Source: Hysterium pulicare CBS 123377 (lineage: Eukaryota > Ascomycota > Dothideomycetes > Hysteriales > Hysteriaceae). Taken from it: a stretch of DNA of 31,691 nt. The notes beneath the pieces are model-generated. The model worked only from the letters and a program-made list of their open reading frames with translations. It had not been told where the DNA came from and did no database searches. Shown here piece by piece: positions 1-9,467 of the stretch. The stretch is taken from NCBI GenBank assembly GCA_000467715.1, contig AJFK01000230.1, forward strand, positions 1 through 31,691, written 5' to 3'. Both the position numbers and the translations under genes were made by a program. The first letter of the stretch is position 1, and each line of letters opens with the position of its first letter.

Positions 1-1047
1 TCCTTGAAGACCCAAACGCGTGTACTCACCAGGGCGGAGCTCACGCGAGTCCCAAGCACCACCGCGATGATGGGAAGGGTCGTTTGCCTCACGTTGAGCT
101 ACACGCTGGAGGTATGCTTGGTGGTCAGCATCCCGTTTGGCTTTACGCTTTCGGTTAGCCTCGCGCTCGAGGAAGGCTTTGTGAGACTCTTCGCGTTCTT
201 TTTCCTTTCGAACATTGTACTGCGCCTTGGTTTCTTTGAGTGGTGCGAAGCGCTCATTTTCCTCTGGCTTGACAAATCGAGTGAGAAGGATGGGATTTGC
301 CTCCACAAACATTTTCACCTCATTCTTGTCAATCAGCGTGTCGTTCGCTTTATGATGGGCGATGTTCTTGACCATCAAGTAGGTATGTTCGCAGTCTGCT
401 GGGAGGTTGGCCCAGAGGTCCTTAATCTGCTGTGGATGCAGAGCCTTGCCGCTTAAGCCCTTCTCAATGTCGCGGTTGACAGTACGCGCGTCAGCGAAGA
501 GGCCAAAAGCCTTGAGAGCGCGCTGCAAGAAGATTGAGCCCAACAAGTTATTTGGGGCCTTGAGCTCGACGGGAATGGATGAATTACAGACAGTTTTCAT
601 CCAAGTGGTGATCGTGTGAACGCCTTGTGCCTCTGCAGACTTCTCTGGAAGACGAATGACTAGCGGAGAGGTAGCTTGAGGATCTAAGTACTTCTTCGTG
701 AGCGGAGCGAAATAAGCTAACATCCGATTAGCAAGGTTCTTCTGGAGAACCACATCTTTACCCTCGGGGCCTTTGGACAGAACGATCTCCATACGAGGGC
801 CATTCAGAAGGGCCTTTCGCTCTTGTGTAGTGAGCGCCTTGGCTAGATCAAGCAGTGTACTAGGGGTAGATGCTTTGACCGGTGCTTGGTCGCTAGAGGT
901 TGTCGTAGATTTATCTGTTGCTTCGAGTTTTAATCCGGCCGATAGCGTAGGCGATTTCTTCTCAGTCTTCTTGTTGGATTTCTTTTCACGGGTCACCGTG
1001 ACCCATTCGTTTTCGTACGCCGGAGAATTCGAAGTAGAATCAGACAT
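1..1047 (-). CDS. Divergent BTB/POZ-like protein, 3' end outside window
   Basis: The frame is open from the ATG at 1047 to the window edge, giving 349 residues with no stop, so the C-terminus lies outside. Residues 1-60 are polar and lysine-rich. From about residue 65 to 270 the protein aligns with the neighbouring gene at 1970-2656. The order of blocks (a strand-like segment MEIVLSKG, a short helix, a strand ending VIRLPEKS, then helices including the block LLGSIFLQRALKAFGLFADA and an IKDLWANLPADCEHTYLMV block) resembles the fungal BTB/POZ proteins in which the fold is followed by a helical tail, but the similarity is remote and is my inference. After residue 280 comes a highly charged Arg/Glu/Lys-rich tail, probably a helix. 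A role in protein-protein interaction is likely if the BTB assignment holds; no enzymatic residues are seen. Confidence 0.7.
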   Translation of the reverse strand, partial: MSDSTSNSPAYENEWVTVTREKKSNKKTEKKSPTLSAGLKLEATDKSTTTSSDQAPVKASTPSTLLDLAKALTTQERKALLNGPRMEIVLSKGPEGKDVVLQKNLANRMLAYFAPLTKKYLDPQATSPLVIRLPEKSAEAQGVHTITTWMKTVCNSSIPVELKAPNNLLGSIFLQRALKAFGLFADARTVNRDIEKGLSGKALHPQQIKDLWANLPADCEHTYLMVKNIAHHKANDTLIDKNEVKMFVEANPILLTRFVKPEENERFAPLKETKAQYNVRKEKEREESHKAFLEREANRKRKAKRDADHQAYLQRVAQREANDPSHHRGGAWDSRELRPGEYTRLGLQG

Positions 1048-1969
1048 CTTGGCGCCTGAATATTGCTTTGTGATGCGGAAACTTTATTGTTGGGTTGTAA
1101 TGATAGTAGTAGTGTTGATCTTGATAGCATAAGCAGTTGGGAGACGATAGAGAAGCATTTCAAGGACGACGGAGGGGGTTTATATGGGATTGGGATTTGA
1201 TGAATCTACGACATCGTCACTTCACAGTTTACTGTGGGTCGTGAACGCACAATGAAGAAGCTTTCTGCCAGTAGCACGAACTTATGAATTTCCAAGAGAT
1301 TCACAGACATCGCTCACCTATACAAGTAAAAAGCCCCGTAGATGGCTTTGTGAAGTGTATTTGCTTTCATAATGTGTACTTATGAATTGCAAAAGGAATG
1401 GAAGATCTTGTATGACATCAATGTCCATGGTGCTGAGACTGTGTCTGTACAGTAGTACTTGTTCATTGAAGTTTGGAAACGGCCTAGGTATTCTTAGTAT
1501 AGCAGCATTGTGCGGATGAGAATGAAAATCTTAAGGGTGAAAAGCCAAAAATAATTCAACAAGTATTTGAGCTGTGCACATACAAAGCAACAAGCAGCCA
1601 TAGTAGAACTCAAAGCAATCCGGGTTGAGGCTTGTCTTTGTTGACGGTTTCGTTGCCGGCCGAGCGTTTGAGCAATAATGCATTGGAGGCGCCACCGCAA
1701 ATAAATCGCGGGACCGTATGCTGACAAATGATCGATCTGTTTCAGTAGTCATAAAGCAGTAGAAAGCTTGAAGATGTTTGCAAACTCACTTGTATTTGGC
1801 TTCTATAATACTATTAACGTGGGGCATATGTCGCTCGCCCACAAAGCTCTAGCAAAGACTAAATTCTGTTGCTAAAGAGGTGGCACAACAAACGAAGATG
1901 AGAGAGTCAGCATTTAGACCTCATTCCTCGATCAGAATTCGCTCTACAGTTCGGCATAGACATTAGGGA
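1048..1969. other. Intergenic region between the tandem paralogues
   Basis: This stretch holds the presumed promoter of the gene starting at 1047 and the 3' region of the gene ending at 1970. Small minus-strand frames at 1494-1752 have no recognisable domain. A possible spliced 3' end of the downstream paralogue lies at 1849-1871. Confidence 0.6.
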
Positions 1970-2656
1970 CTACTTACTCAGGAGATACTTATCGTTATAC
2001 TCCGGGGAGTTTACGCGCTTGAGGAGGTCCGGGTGAGCCTCCACGTACTGCTTCGTGGCAATTGGATCTCGAAGCATCGAGGTATCATAATGATAGATGA
2101 TGTTCTCGACCATAACATGTGTGTACTTCGAGTCTCGGGGCAAGCATTCCCATATCTCCTTGATATGAGCAGGAGCTAGAGGGTTCTCCATTTTCTTTCG
2201 AATCCATGAGTCAACGCGGTCTGCATCAATACACAAACCCAAAGCTCTAAGAGCGCGAACTATGTATACGGATCCAAGTAGATCGCCAGGGCCCTTGAGA
2301 GGCGGTGGTGTTCTGGCGGTGCAGGCGTTCGTCATCCATGCTACTACTAAGCACATGCCTCGTGCTTCGGCGAGGTTTTCTGAGAGACGGAATACCATTC
2401 CTCCGCGGCAAGTAGAAGCACGTCTGGTGTAGTATTTGGCGGATTCTGGAGCATACTCTAGCATCATGCTCTGGGGTACGGCTTTAGCCAGGAGCTGATT
2501 GCCATTACCGGCAACGATGTCGACTTTGCTGCCGCGGAGAAGTGTCTGGCGTTCTCGTAATGTGAGAGACATTGCAACATCAAATGCCGAAGCTGGTTGC
2601 TTGTTCTTCTGTTCTGCAGTGCGCTGATTGTTGTCTTTAGTCATTGGAGAAGCCAT
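1970..2656 (-). CDS. Divergent BTB/POZ-like protein, paralogue of the gene at 1-1047
   Basis: This is a 228-residue single-exon frame. It aligns almost end to end with residues 65-270 of the adjacent gene. Shared blocks include LLGS followed by RAL.A.GL..DA, and IK..W..LP.D...T..MV.NI, so the pair arose by tandem duplication. It has a shorter polar N-terminus and lacks the charged C-terminal tail of its neighbour. Its last codons overlap a perfect splice donor (GTAAGT at 1977-1972). With an acceptor TTTAG ending at 1872 and a CTGAC branch point, splicing would replace the last two residues by seven others and end at 1849; both models stop at once. The BTB-like fold is inferred from the strand and helix pattern and is not certain. 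Function is unknown. Confidence 0.7.
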   Translation of the reverse strand: MASPMTKDNNQRTAEQKNKQPASAFDVAMSLTLRERQTLLRGSKVDIVAGNGNQLLAKAVPQSMMLEYAPESAKYYTRRASTCRGGMVFRLSENLAEARGMCLVVAWMTNACTARTPPPLKGPGDLLGSVYIVRALRALGLCIDADRVDSWIRKKMENPLAPAHIKEIWECLPRDSKYTHVMVENIIYHYDTSMLRDPIATKQYVEAHPDLLKRVNSPEYNDKYLLSK

Positions 2657-3384
2657 CTTGATATCTTATTCTGAAATGGTTTGAGAAATGCGCGATTTCA
2701 GATACGACGTAAGCGAAATGGGAAGTAAAAAGGGATATTCTTAAGAGGAGCAAGAGAAAATGGCGGGTGCAAATCTGGTAAGTATATAGATATAACAGCT
2801 ACTTTTCGAAGACCTGCATTGTGAAGGGCATCCATGTGAGGAAACCCTTTGTTCCTGCACAATATACGACTTTCAATCATAGTTCTTGTAAAGAATGCAG
2901 CGCGGGATTGAGCGTCATGCGCTCAGTATCAGGGCATTTTGGCTAGGAAGGACCAATTAGTGACTCAGGATGGTTGAGTGGATGGTTGTTTAAATACCTA
3001 GGTAAAGACGCGACGGCCAACGTGATCGTTACCGTCGCAAGGTTGCTGACCATGAACCTGGATCCAGCCTCTTGAACCTCGGTTTCACCCAAGTAGCACT
3101 GACGGTCCATATTCTACCCTGATGAGCTTACTGAGTAAATCTGCTGCAATCTTACAGTGTTCCTACGACCTTTCTTCTTTCATCACCGCTAGTCAAGACC
3201 TCTATAACCTCCTCAGTACCGCTCTCTCCATTTCTCACAGCACCTTCCGTATAACCTTTCCAAACCATGCTGGTTTCTGTCCCTACAAAATACACATTCT
3301 CAATGACTCCCTTATTGCAGATCCGACGTTGGTATTATATCGGGTTCCGCGACTGATTTTGGACATCCTTACTCAGGCCTTCTC
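2657..3384. other. Intergenic region, no gene seen
   Basis: This contains the upstream region of the minus-strand gene starting at 2656. The plus-strand frame at 3122-3490 has no family resemblance and no splice context. Confidence 0.5.
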
Positions 3385-3882
3385 CTATTCCCACTCGAAG
3401 ACTTCAAGACGCCGATGGGTCTTTTCTTTTGCCACGCCGGCAATGCTGTACTTCTCGGCGACTTGTACAAGGTATTCGCACTGTTTATGAGCTTAGACTT
3501 TCGACATTCCGCGCCCAGCGTTTGCGACCTCGAACACGTGGTTGCGGAAATCGCCGGCATCGGAATCAGAGCTATCGCGGATAAGCGCAGAAGGACCGCC
3601 ATCGATTGAATGCGCAAGGCCAGCTAGATCTTGCACCGTCCACCAATGCTGAGAGGAGATTTGGGTCACCTTCGAGAAGTAGCCGAGATGAGTAGAGGAG
3701 TTGAGTCCAGGCTTTGAGCCGGATAGGAGTGGAAAAACGTCAATGTAGCTGTAGATTGTGAACACGGAAAATAGGTCTTCCGTGGCGCAGATGATGGTAC
3801 CATCTGCTGCAGTCAACATCGCTCCCAAAGCATTCTGACTGATCCTCGTGGCGGTTGACAGTAAGACTGAGCCCGGCATCAT
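3385..3882 (-). pseudogene. Interrupted open frame, possible gene relic
   Basis: The minus strand reads 129 codons from an ATG at 3882 to a stop at 3495-3493. It continues in the same frame for another 36 codons to a second stop at 3387-3385. The segment after the internal stop (around YLVQVAEKYSIAGVAKEK) looks protein-like and recalls the helix that follows a BTB domain (A-[DE]-K-Y-x-[IV]-x-G-L). That makes a relic related to the nearby BTB-like pair conceivable. No intron that would remove the stop is visible. It may equally be chance. Confidence 0.25.
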
Positions 3883-4443
3883 GGAAGCAGCGGAGTATCA
3901 TAGAAAAGAGCTGGGCGCCTAAATTAGACGTCTGTCTCTAGTATTGGGCCTGAGTCAATAAGGCAACTTCCTATACCCTGCTAATTAGTGAATGGAATCG
4001 CAATTAGTCGAGCCCCAGCTTTGTCAGGAGTAGTCATGCTAAAGGCAGAGCTAGATGGTCCTCAGGAAGCAGATAAACCGTCCGAGCTAATTCTGAAAAG
4101 ACGGTTATAGACTATCAAGTTTCCATGTCTTGAATACTCAGATAAAAGCTAGTAATACTACTTAGCGGGCTCTCAAATATCGAGTACGAGAGTGGAGATA
4201 GCTAGTTTGGGCGTACTACCTAAGGTGTTTTCCAGGATCCATTTGAAGTGAAACATCTGATTTGATTTGGTAACATCTTTCAACTTGATTTGGAATCACG
4301 TCTGCAGCACTCGACCTTCCATTGGCTTATAGAACTATACATGTTGGTCCGTCCCAACTCAGTGTATGGTGATAAGCGACGGAGTTTCGGTTAACTCCAC
4401 ATAGTTTGAATGAGCTAACGGTCGTCGTTAGTGTCGTGGATAC
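3883..4443. other. Intergenic region, no gene seen
   Basis: No frame with recognisable content. The right end is the promoter of the RidA-family gene. Confidence 0.5.
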
Positions 4444-4452
4444 TATAAAAGG
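4444..4452 (+). promoter_or_regulatory. TATA box of the RidA-family gene
   Basis: TATAAAAGG lies 73 nt before the start codon at 4525, a usual spacing for a fungal core promoter with a short 5' UTR. Confidence 0.6.
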
Positions 4453-4524
4453 CCACAATTAGGATGAACGAAAGCCTACAGACAACGGTTCGATTAAAGT
4501 GCAAACACTTACCAATATACCACG

Positions 4525-5027
4525 ATGGCATCCATATCTCTTCTGAATCCGTCCAGCGTCGCGCCAATTGGTCCTTTCCACAGCCATGGCCTTGTAATTC
4601 CAGCGGGTCATGACATAATTATTACTGCAGGACAGATCGGGACAAGAGATCCGCAGGGAACAATTCCAGACTCATATGAGGAGCAAGTTGATGCAGCGGT
4701 CAAGAATCTAGGTGCGGTCCTTGCTGAGGGTGGGACTTCTCCGAAGGACATTATCAAATTGACATACTATATCGTCGATCACGGTTAGTCCAATCTTAAC
4801 CAATCTACCTTGCCGATAACTAGATATGCTCACATAAAACCTTGGGATTGTTAGATAGTTCGAAACGGTCGGTGCACATAAATGCATTGACAAAATTTCT
4901 GGAAGGGCACCGCCCAGGGACAGCTCTCATTGGGGTAGCCAAATTAGGGAATCAAAAACTCAAATTTGAGATTGAGGCTGTGGCGGCTGTGAAGGCAGGT
5001 ACGGCATCAAAGGCAAACCTGGCGTAG
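4525..5027 (+). CDS. RidA / YjgF-YER057c-UK114 family protein
   Basis: Two exons, 4525-4783 and 4855-5027, encode 143 residues, the usual RidA length. The 71-nt intron (GTTAGT..TTAG) interrupts codon 87 in phase 1. Family features are the ITAGQIG block near residues 34-40, a helix with a VDAAVKNLGAVLAEGG-type sequence, DIIKLTYYIVD, and the C-terminal FEIEAVAA strand. Family members form trimers; many hydrolyse the reactive enamines or imines made by PLP enzymes and amino-acid oxidases. The arginine that binds the substrate carboxylate in deaminase-competent members (the R of the PAR[ST] signature) appears to be replaced by Thr109 in RPGTAL. The protein may therefore belong to a RidA subgroup with another activity; that is inference from an alignment by eye. 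No targeting presequence is evident, so cytosolic. Confidence 0.88.
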
Positions 5028-5209
5028 TAGACATGGTGTTTCTCCGTTGGAAGTAGAATAGTCCGCGATTCTTTGTTTTTACTAGCCCAAAGAGGTCGCA
5101 CAATTGGGATGCAAACAATTTCAGCCCGCCTCACCGGCACAGATCCTGTCATCGTTACAATCAGTCCAGTCCGCGAAGTTGTCGCTACCTTAGCGCTAGG
5201 TTGATGGAT

Positions 5210-5345
5210 TTGAAGCAGTACAGCGTTGTAGGCTCGGTGTAGCATCAAGTTTGCACAACTAGACTGCGGCTCCTTGTCCAGAACAATCACCGAATTCCCG
5301 AGGTACTTGGTCAGCCAATATACCAGAGCTTTATCAATCGTTGCA
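5210..5345 (-). pseudogene. Possible relic of an FAD-dependent oxidoreductase
   Basis: The minus strand reads ALVYWLTKYLGNSVIVLDKE, which resembles the helix and second strand of the dinucleotide-binding fold of D-amino-acid-oxidase-type flavoproteins. The glycine-rich loop that should precede it is absent, and nothing convincing follows. It is short and may be chance, but it sits beside a RidA gene, a plausible partner for an amine or amino-acid oxidase. Confidence 0.15.
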
Positions 5346-7042
5346 AGTGCTTCCGTGCCACTTCGTCAAATTTTGGAGGCTTTGGTTACCTGAAGCGCAG
5401 TCAGAAGAGTTGTGTTGGCTTCTGTGAACAGCAACAAGGTAGGTTAGGTCCATTATGAAGGTCTTGCTCCGAGAAAGGAGTCAGGAGTTTGGAGAATAAT
5501 ACAACATCCTAAAGCCTTATGCCAAAACTCCACACCCAAACCCGAAAACTATTTGAAAGGTACTGGCGTACCTAAGTGGGCCCGCCCCTGAAGCATTGAT
5601 CTAGAGTCGGTATATCGTTCGGTACGAAAGGGTCCAAAATCTATATCTGAGGCTTTTTTTAGTTTCCGACGTTGGTAATTCTGCAGCTGTTGCAGAGAAA
5701 GCCATATGTCACTCCGTCACATTTTACTTTGCGCGTGTGAAATTCGGTACAGGCTCTTCTGATTGGTCGGACCAGTCCAGGAATTTGAATGTTTGGTTGC
5801 CATGTAGGCCTGATGGATTCCATTTTGCGTGGAAAGAGATCGCTGCTGTGAGTCTATCCGGTATCCTTTTAATTCTAACTACTGGGAATCTGAACTCGGT
5901 GTTCGTGCTTCCAGTAAGTCAGCAAATGATGGATGTTACTGATGACGTTCGTAACGCAACCAAATTTCGCTGCAAGAATCCCCAAGGCTTGGCGCTTACC
6001 TAACGACATTCTAGCCAACTCAACGCGTCAAAGTTCCCTCATCATCCTATGAATTAGATATCACTTCGACTGATTGCGAGACCATCTTAAAGATATCTAC
6101 ACCCAGAAATGAACTGCAGAGGAAGCTTGTTTGACCATCTACAAACGCGCTGCTATCGCGCAGCAGTTGGTGCGTCTGAAATGCCCGCGGCTCCACTCCA
6201 GCTTTTTGATTCGTGATACTCAAGTTGAACTGTCTGACCGGAGTATGCTTTGACGAGGTATTTGAGTGTGCGCGGGAATTGTACAGTTCTACAAATGGCT
6301 CCGGGAAGCTTGCTAGACCACTCCACGGCCTTCCCGTCAGATTTAAGGATCATGAAGATGTTGCTGGCCTTCGTTCGATATTTGGCCATGCTGGACACGC
6401 TGAGAATACTGCAGGAGAAGATGCTGTTTAGGTCAATGCATTAAGAGATACGGGTGGAATTGTTTTCCTGCGAACGCGATGCCTCACGCCCAACGAAGCT
6501 CAGCGACGTCCAGAGCGATTTAACGATTTATTGACGTAGGCAATAGAAAGACTAGTCACTTGTAGGGAAGAATGAAGTGTGGCTTCATACAATTGCTAAT
6601 TACTGGTGGTAGCTCTGGAGGCGAGGGGGCTTTGTTTGGCATGTACCTAGGTACGGATCGCTATAAGAAAGGGTAAGGCACTGGTCTAGAGCAGCTTTCC
6701 ATACTAAATCAGGGCGTGTATAACCTGGAATTATCTTTACTACTCTTTTACGATCTCTTTCGATTTCGGACCATTGGTTCATTCGTTTCATCTCCAATAG
6801 TAGGTCAATGTCCTTATCCGATGATCGCATTACCTATCCGCCGCATGGATAATGTGTACACGGGCTCGAATCAAGACATAATTTCTACTTTCCGGATCCT
6901 CCATCAAGGATCACATGCCCTTTCTACTCCTTCGTTGGAGTTTTGCAAGTCTTTGCGGCAGGCATAGATGTGCTTCCTCGGCCGTAAGCCTTCCTAACGT
7001 AGTCCTCTTAATTCCCCGTCTTTGAAAAGTTTCAATGAATTA
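5346..7042. other. Intergenic region, no convincing gene
   Basis: Frames at 5737-6003 (+), 6153-6398 (-), 6250-6444 (+), 6600-6830 (-) and 6716-6967 (+) are all under 90 codons, overlap on both strands, and match no family I know. The minus frame at 6153-6398 is preceded by an acceptor-like CTCCTGCAG, but no upstream exon is identified. Confidence 0.45.
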
Positions 7043-7052
7043 CTCACGTGAG
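7043..7052. promoter_or_regulatory. Palindromic E-box upstream of the small secreted protein gene
   Basis: CTCACGTGAG is a perfect 10-nt palindrome containing CACGTG, the binding core of bHLH factors. It lies about 138 nt before the start codon at 7190. Function is inferred from position only. Confidence 0.3.
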
Positions 7053-7189
7053 CTACCTCGCTTTTTCCCGTCCTCCACAAGCTATTCATTTTCACTTTCA
7101 CCTGCGCACCTCAAAATCAAGTTATTTCGGCCCTAATAGCACACACCAACCAACCATTATCCAAAGTTACCCAACGAATTCAATCAACA

Positions 7190-7592
7190 ATGTTTTCCCA
7201 CACTATCATCATGGTGCTCACCCTCCTCACGGCCGCCTATGGCCTTCCAATGGCTGACGTTGCCCGCATTCGCCTCTATGCTTCCTCCGACTGCAACGGC
7301 TCCTACAATGTTCTCCACCTAAATGCCAATGCATGCGAGGCTTTGACGGCAAAGACAGCGAGCGTCGAGTTCATCAATTCTGGCACTCACAATCCGCGTA
7401 AGCATCTCCGCTCCTTCTTTACTTGTGCTGCTCCCTATTGAGAGAAATGAGGAGATGGAGAATATGCTACTGACGGAGGATACAGTTCATATGTACAACA
7501 ATGGCAAATGTGGTACCGGATGGACCCCTCTACCAACCGACGGCTCTTGTGTCGACGTTTCCTCTTTCCCCAGCATTGAAGCATTGCCTTGA
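7190..7592 (+). CDS. Small secreted four-cysteine protein (paralogue A)
   Basis: Exons 7190-7397 and 7486-7592 encode 104 residues. The 88-nt intron begins GTAAGC, has a CTGAC branch point, ends TACAG, and is in phase 1. Residues 1-18 form a signal peptide (hydrophobic core MVLTLLTAAYG), so secretion is predicted. The mature part has exactly four cysteines, C35, C49, C78 and C91, which could form two disulfides, and ends in a PTDGSCVD block followed by ..ALP. The last 80 residues align without gaps with the last 80 residues of the gene at 8175-8815 (39 identical by my count). I recognise no named family. Size, signal peptide and cysteine pattern fit a fungal secreted or effector-like protein, which is inference. 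Confidence 0.8.
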
Positions 7593-8174
7593 AGATGGGG
7601 CCTTCCTAGCTTCTACCCTTATGAAGCTAGCATGGGGTCCAAAAGTGGATGGAGGAGTATGTGGCCCGGTGGAATGGAGTGTTGCTCTCGCGAGAAATCA
7701 AACTGCTTGAGGAAACCTTTGAAATGGAGAACCCCTGATTTGGGAGCTGGCGTCTTCATTCTCTAGATTTAGGATCCCGAAACCGGCATTTTGCACAATG
7801 ATCAAGAATGAGGTTCTACAGCTTCTGCTCAACAGAGTTTTCCGAAAGGATGTGGACTTCACACGGCACAATTTGCTCAAACATGGTGATAGTTCCTCTG
7901 CCCAAGCACTTCCCACGTGCGTCGTCAACTACGTTTCACGACGCAGCATCGTGCCTTCCTCTTCCGCCAGCAAACCGTCACACATACCATCGCACCGCTT
8001 GACGACAGAGTTCATAATTTCACTTCGAAATTATCACGAGACACAGTCTTATCCGAAGCGCCCGCTCTGACCTCACCTTCATCCTCCAACTTCCTCAACC
8101 CCAACGTCTCAACCACATCAGAACCTCACCACCTCACGACAACAACGACCAACCTATCCAAGCCCACGAAAACC
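7593..8174. other. Spacer between the tandem paralogues
   Basis: No separate gene is seen. The right part (about 8060-8174) is rich in C and A/T without G on the plus strand, typical of a fungal 5' UTR. It is formally in frame with the next gene, but the ATG at 8175 has the best context (AAAACCATGCC) and directly precedes the membrane segment. Confidence 0.5.
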
Positions 8175-8815
8175 ATGCCTTCCTTCCTTCGATCCCCCAC
8201 TCTCATCCCCGGCCTTATCCTCTGCGCCCTCCTCTTCATGCTCTTCTTTCCCATGCTCCACTACCACTTCGCCAAAGATCCATACCGCATCCGCCCAGGC
8301 ACCGAGATCATTGACGAGACTCGCGATCCCAAATACACCGGCAAGAATACTCACATTGTCTCGCGCCAAGCAGGACCCGAGATCGCACGTCTGCGGACCT
8401 ACGAAGTGGCTGCTTGCAATGACAGTTACGATGTGTTGCCTTTGCTAAGCAACGACTGCACGTATATGGATGGATGGGCCGCTAGTGTGCAGTATGTCGG
8501 CTCCAAGACTAGCAAGCCGAGTAAGCCATTTCTCCTCTCCTTTCCTTTGCTCTTTCCCGAACTACCACCCACCCCGCCCCAATCCGCGGGAACGTTTGAG
8601 TGCGGCGGGGTCCATTTTCTTCACCTCCTACCTTGGCCGTCAACTGTCCTACTCCTACTTTTGACGAAGGGAGATTCAGTGAAGCGGCAGATTGCTAATG
8701 CGTGATAGTCCATATCTTCAACACCGACGACTGCAGTGGTGGATTCACACCTATGCCAACTGACGGCTCTTGTGTCGATATCTCAACCTTCTATAGCGTC
8801 ATTGCTCTTCCGTGA
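8175..8815 (+). CDS. Membrane-anchored or secreted four-cysteine protein (paralogue B)
   Basis: Exons 8175-8520 and 8709-8815 encode 150 residues. The 188-nt phase-1 intron runs from GTAAGC to GATAG with a CTAAT branch point. The N-terminus has a long hydrophobic stretch (residues about 10-28, LIPGLILCALLFMLFF) that could be a signal anchor or an uncleaved signal. A polar linker of about 40 residues follows. The C-terminal domain, residues 71-150, is colinear with paralogue A: cysteines C81, C95, C124 and C137 keep spacings of 14, 29 and 13, and the PTDGSCVD block is identical. The intron falls at the same place and exon 2 has the same 107-nt length, showing tandem duplication. The N-terminal parts are unrelated, so the two probably differ in localisation. 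No function is known to me. Confidence 0.8.
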
Positions 8816-9467
8816 GCCAATCATGACATCAATCATGCACGAGGGAAGGTGATGGTGGTCGACGTGCCTATACCTGACGAACGATGCATGGAGGATCAAA
8901 AGGTCAGCATTGAAGAGTCTATTACGAAATGGGGAATGAGCGATTGAGAGAAGCAGGCACTTCCCGATGGATAGGCATGTAGGGAGCAAGCACGATTGCA
9001 CGAGAACCCAAAATTCTCAAGATAGGAACGAGACACTTTGAGATATGCAAAATGAGAGATTAATTAATGATACTCCTCTCCACTTCCCCTATCAACCACA
9101 TAACCACATATGCACATGAAGAAATGCTATATACGTGCCGCACTTCATCCCGTACAAGGGATTTGCAGCACCGCACCAGAAACAACATGTGCATGAACAC
9201 AAAACGAGTGACAAACGCAAAGGGGGTATGTGAATGATGCTCTAGCGCAACTCCAATCGCTGATGCAGATGATGCGGTAAACCAAAACCGTAATGTGATG
9301 TTCTCGTCGCCAAGGGGGAATCTTTTCGTACTTTTCCAAAAAAGGGAGGGTTGAGGAATGTGGATGCATTCCTACTCGACTTTTGTCCTCCAACAACAAA
9401 CAATTCTCATATATGTACCATCATAACCTTCGCTTACTTCATTTCAACTTGCTCGAGTGAATCCTCA
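8816..9467. other. Convergent 3' regions, no gene seen
   Basis: This lies between the 3' ends of a plus-strand and a minus-strand gene. The small minus-strand frames at 8783-9001 and 9145-9399 have no recognisable content. Confidence 0.5.

Noticed and set aside
6600-6830. 76-codon minus frame with a Myb-like feel
   Set aside because: Only a vague charged-helix resemblance; the expected tryptophan spacing is absent and no exons flank it.
7917-8174. 86-codon N-terminal extension of paralogue B
   Set aside because: Low-complexity Ser/Thr/Pro reading of a C-rich leader; the ATG at 8175 has the better context and precedes the membrane segment directly.
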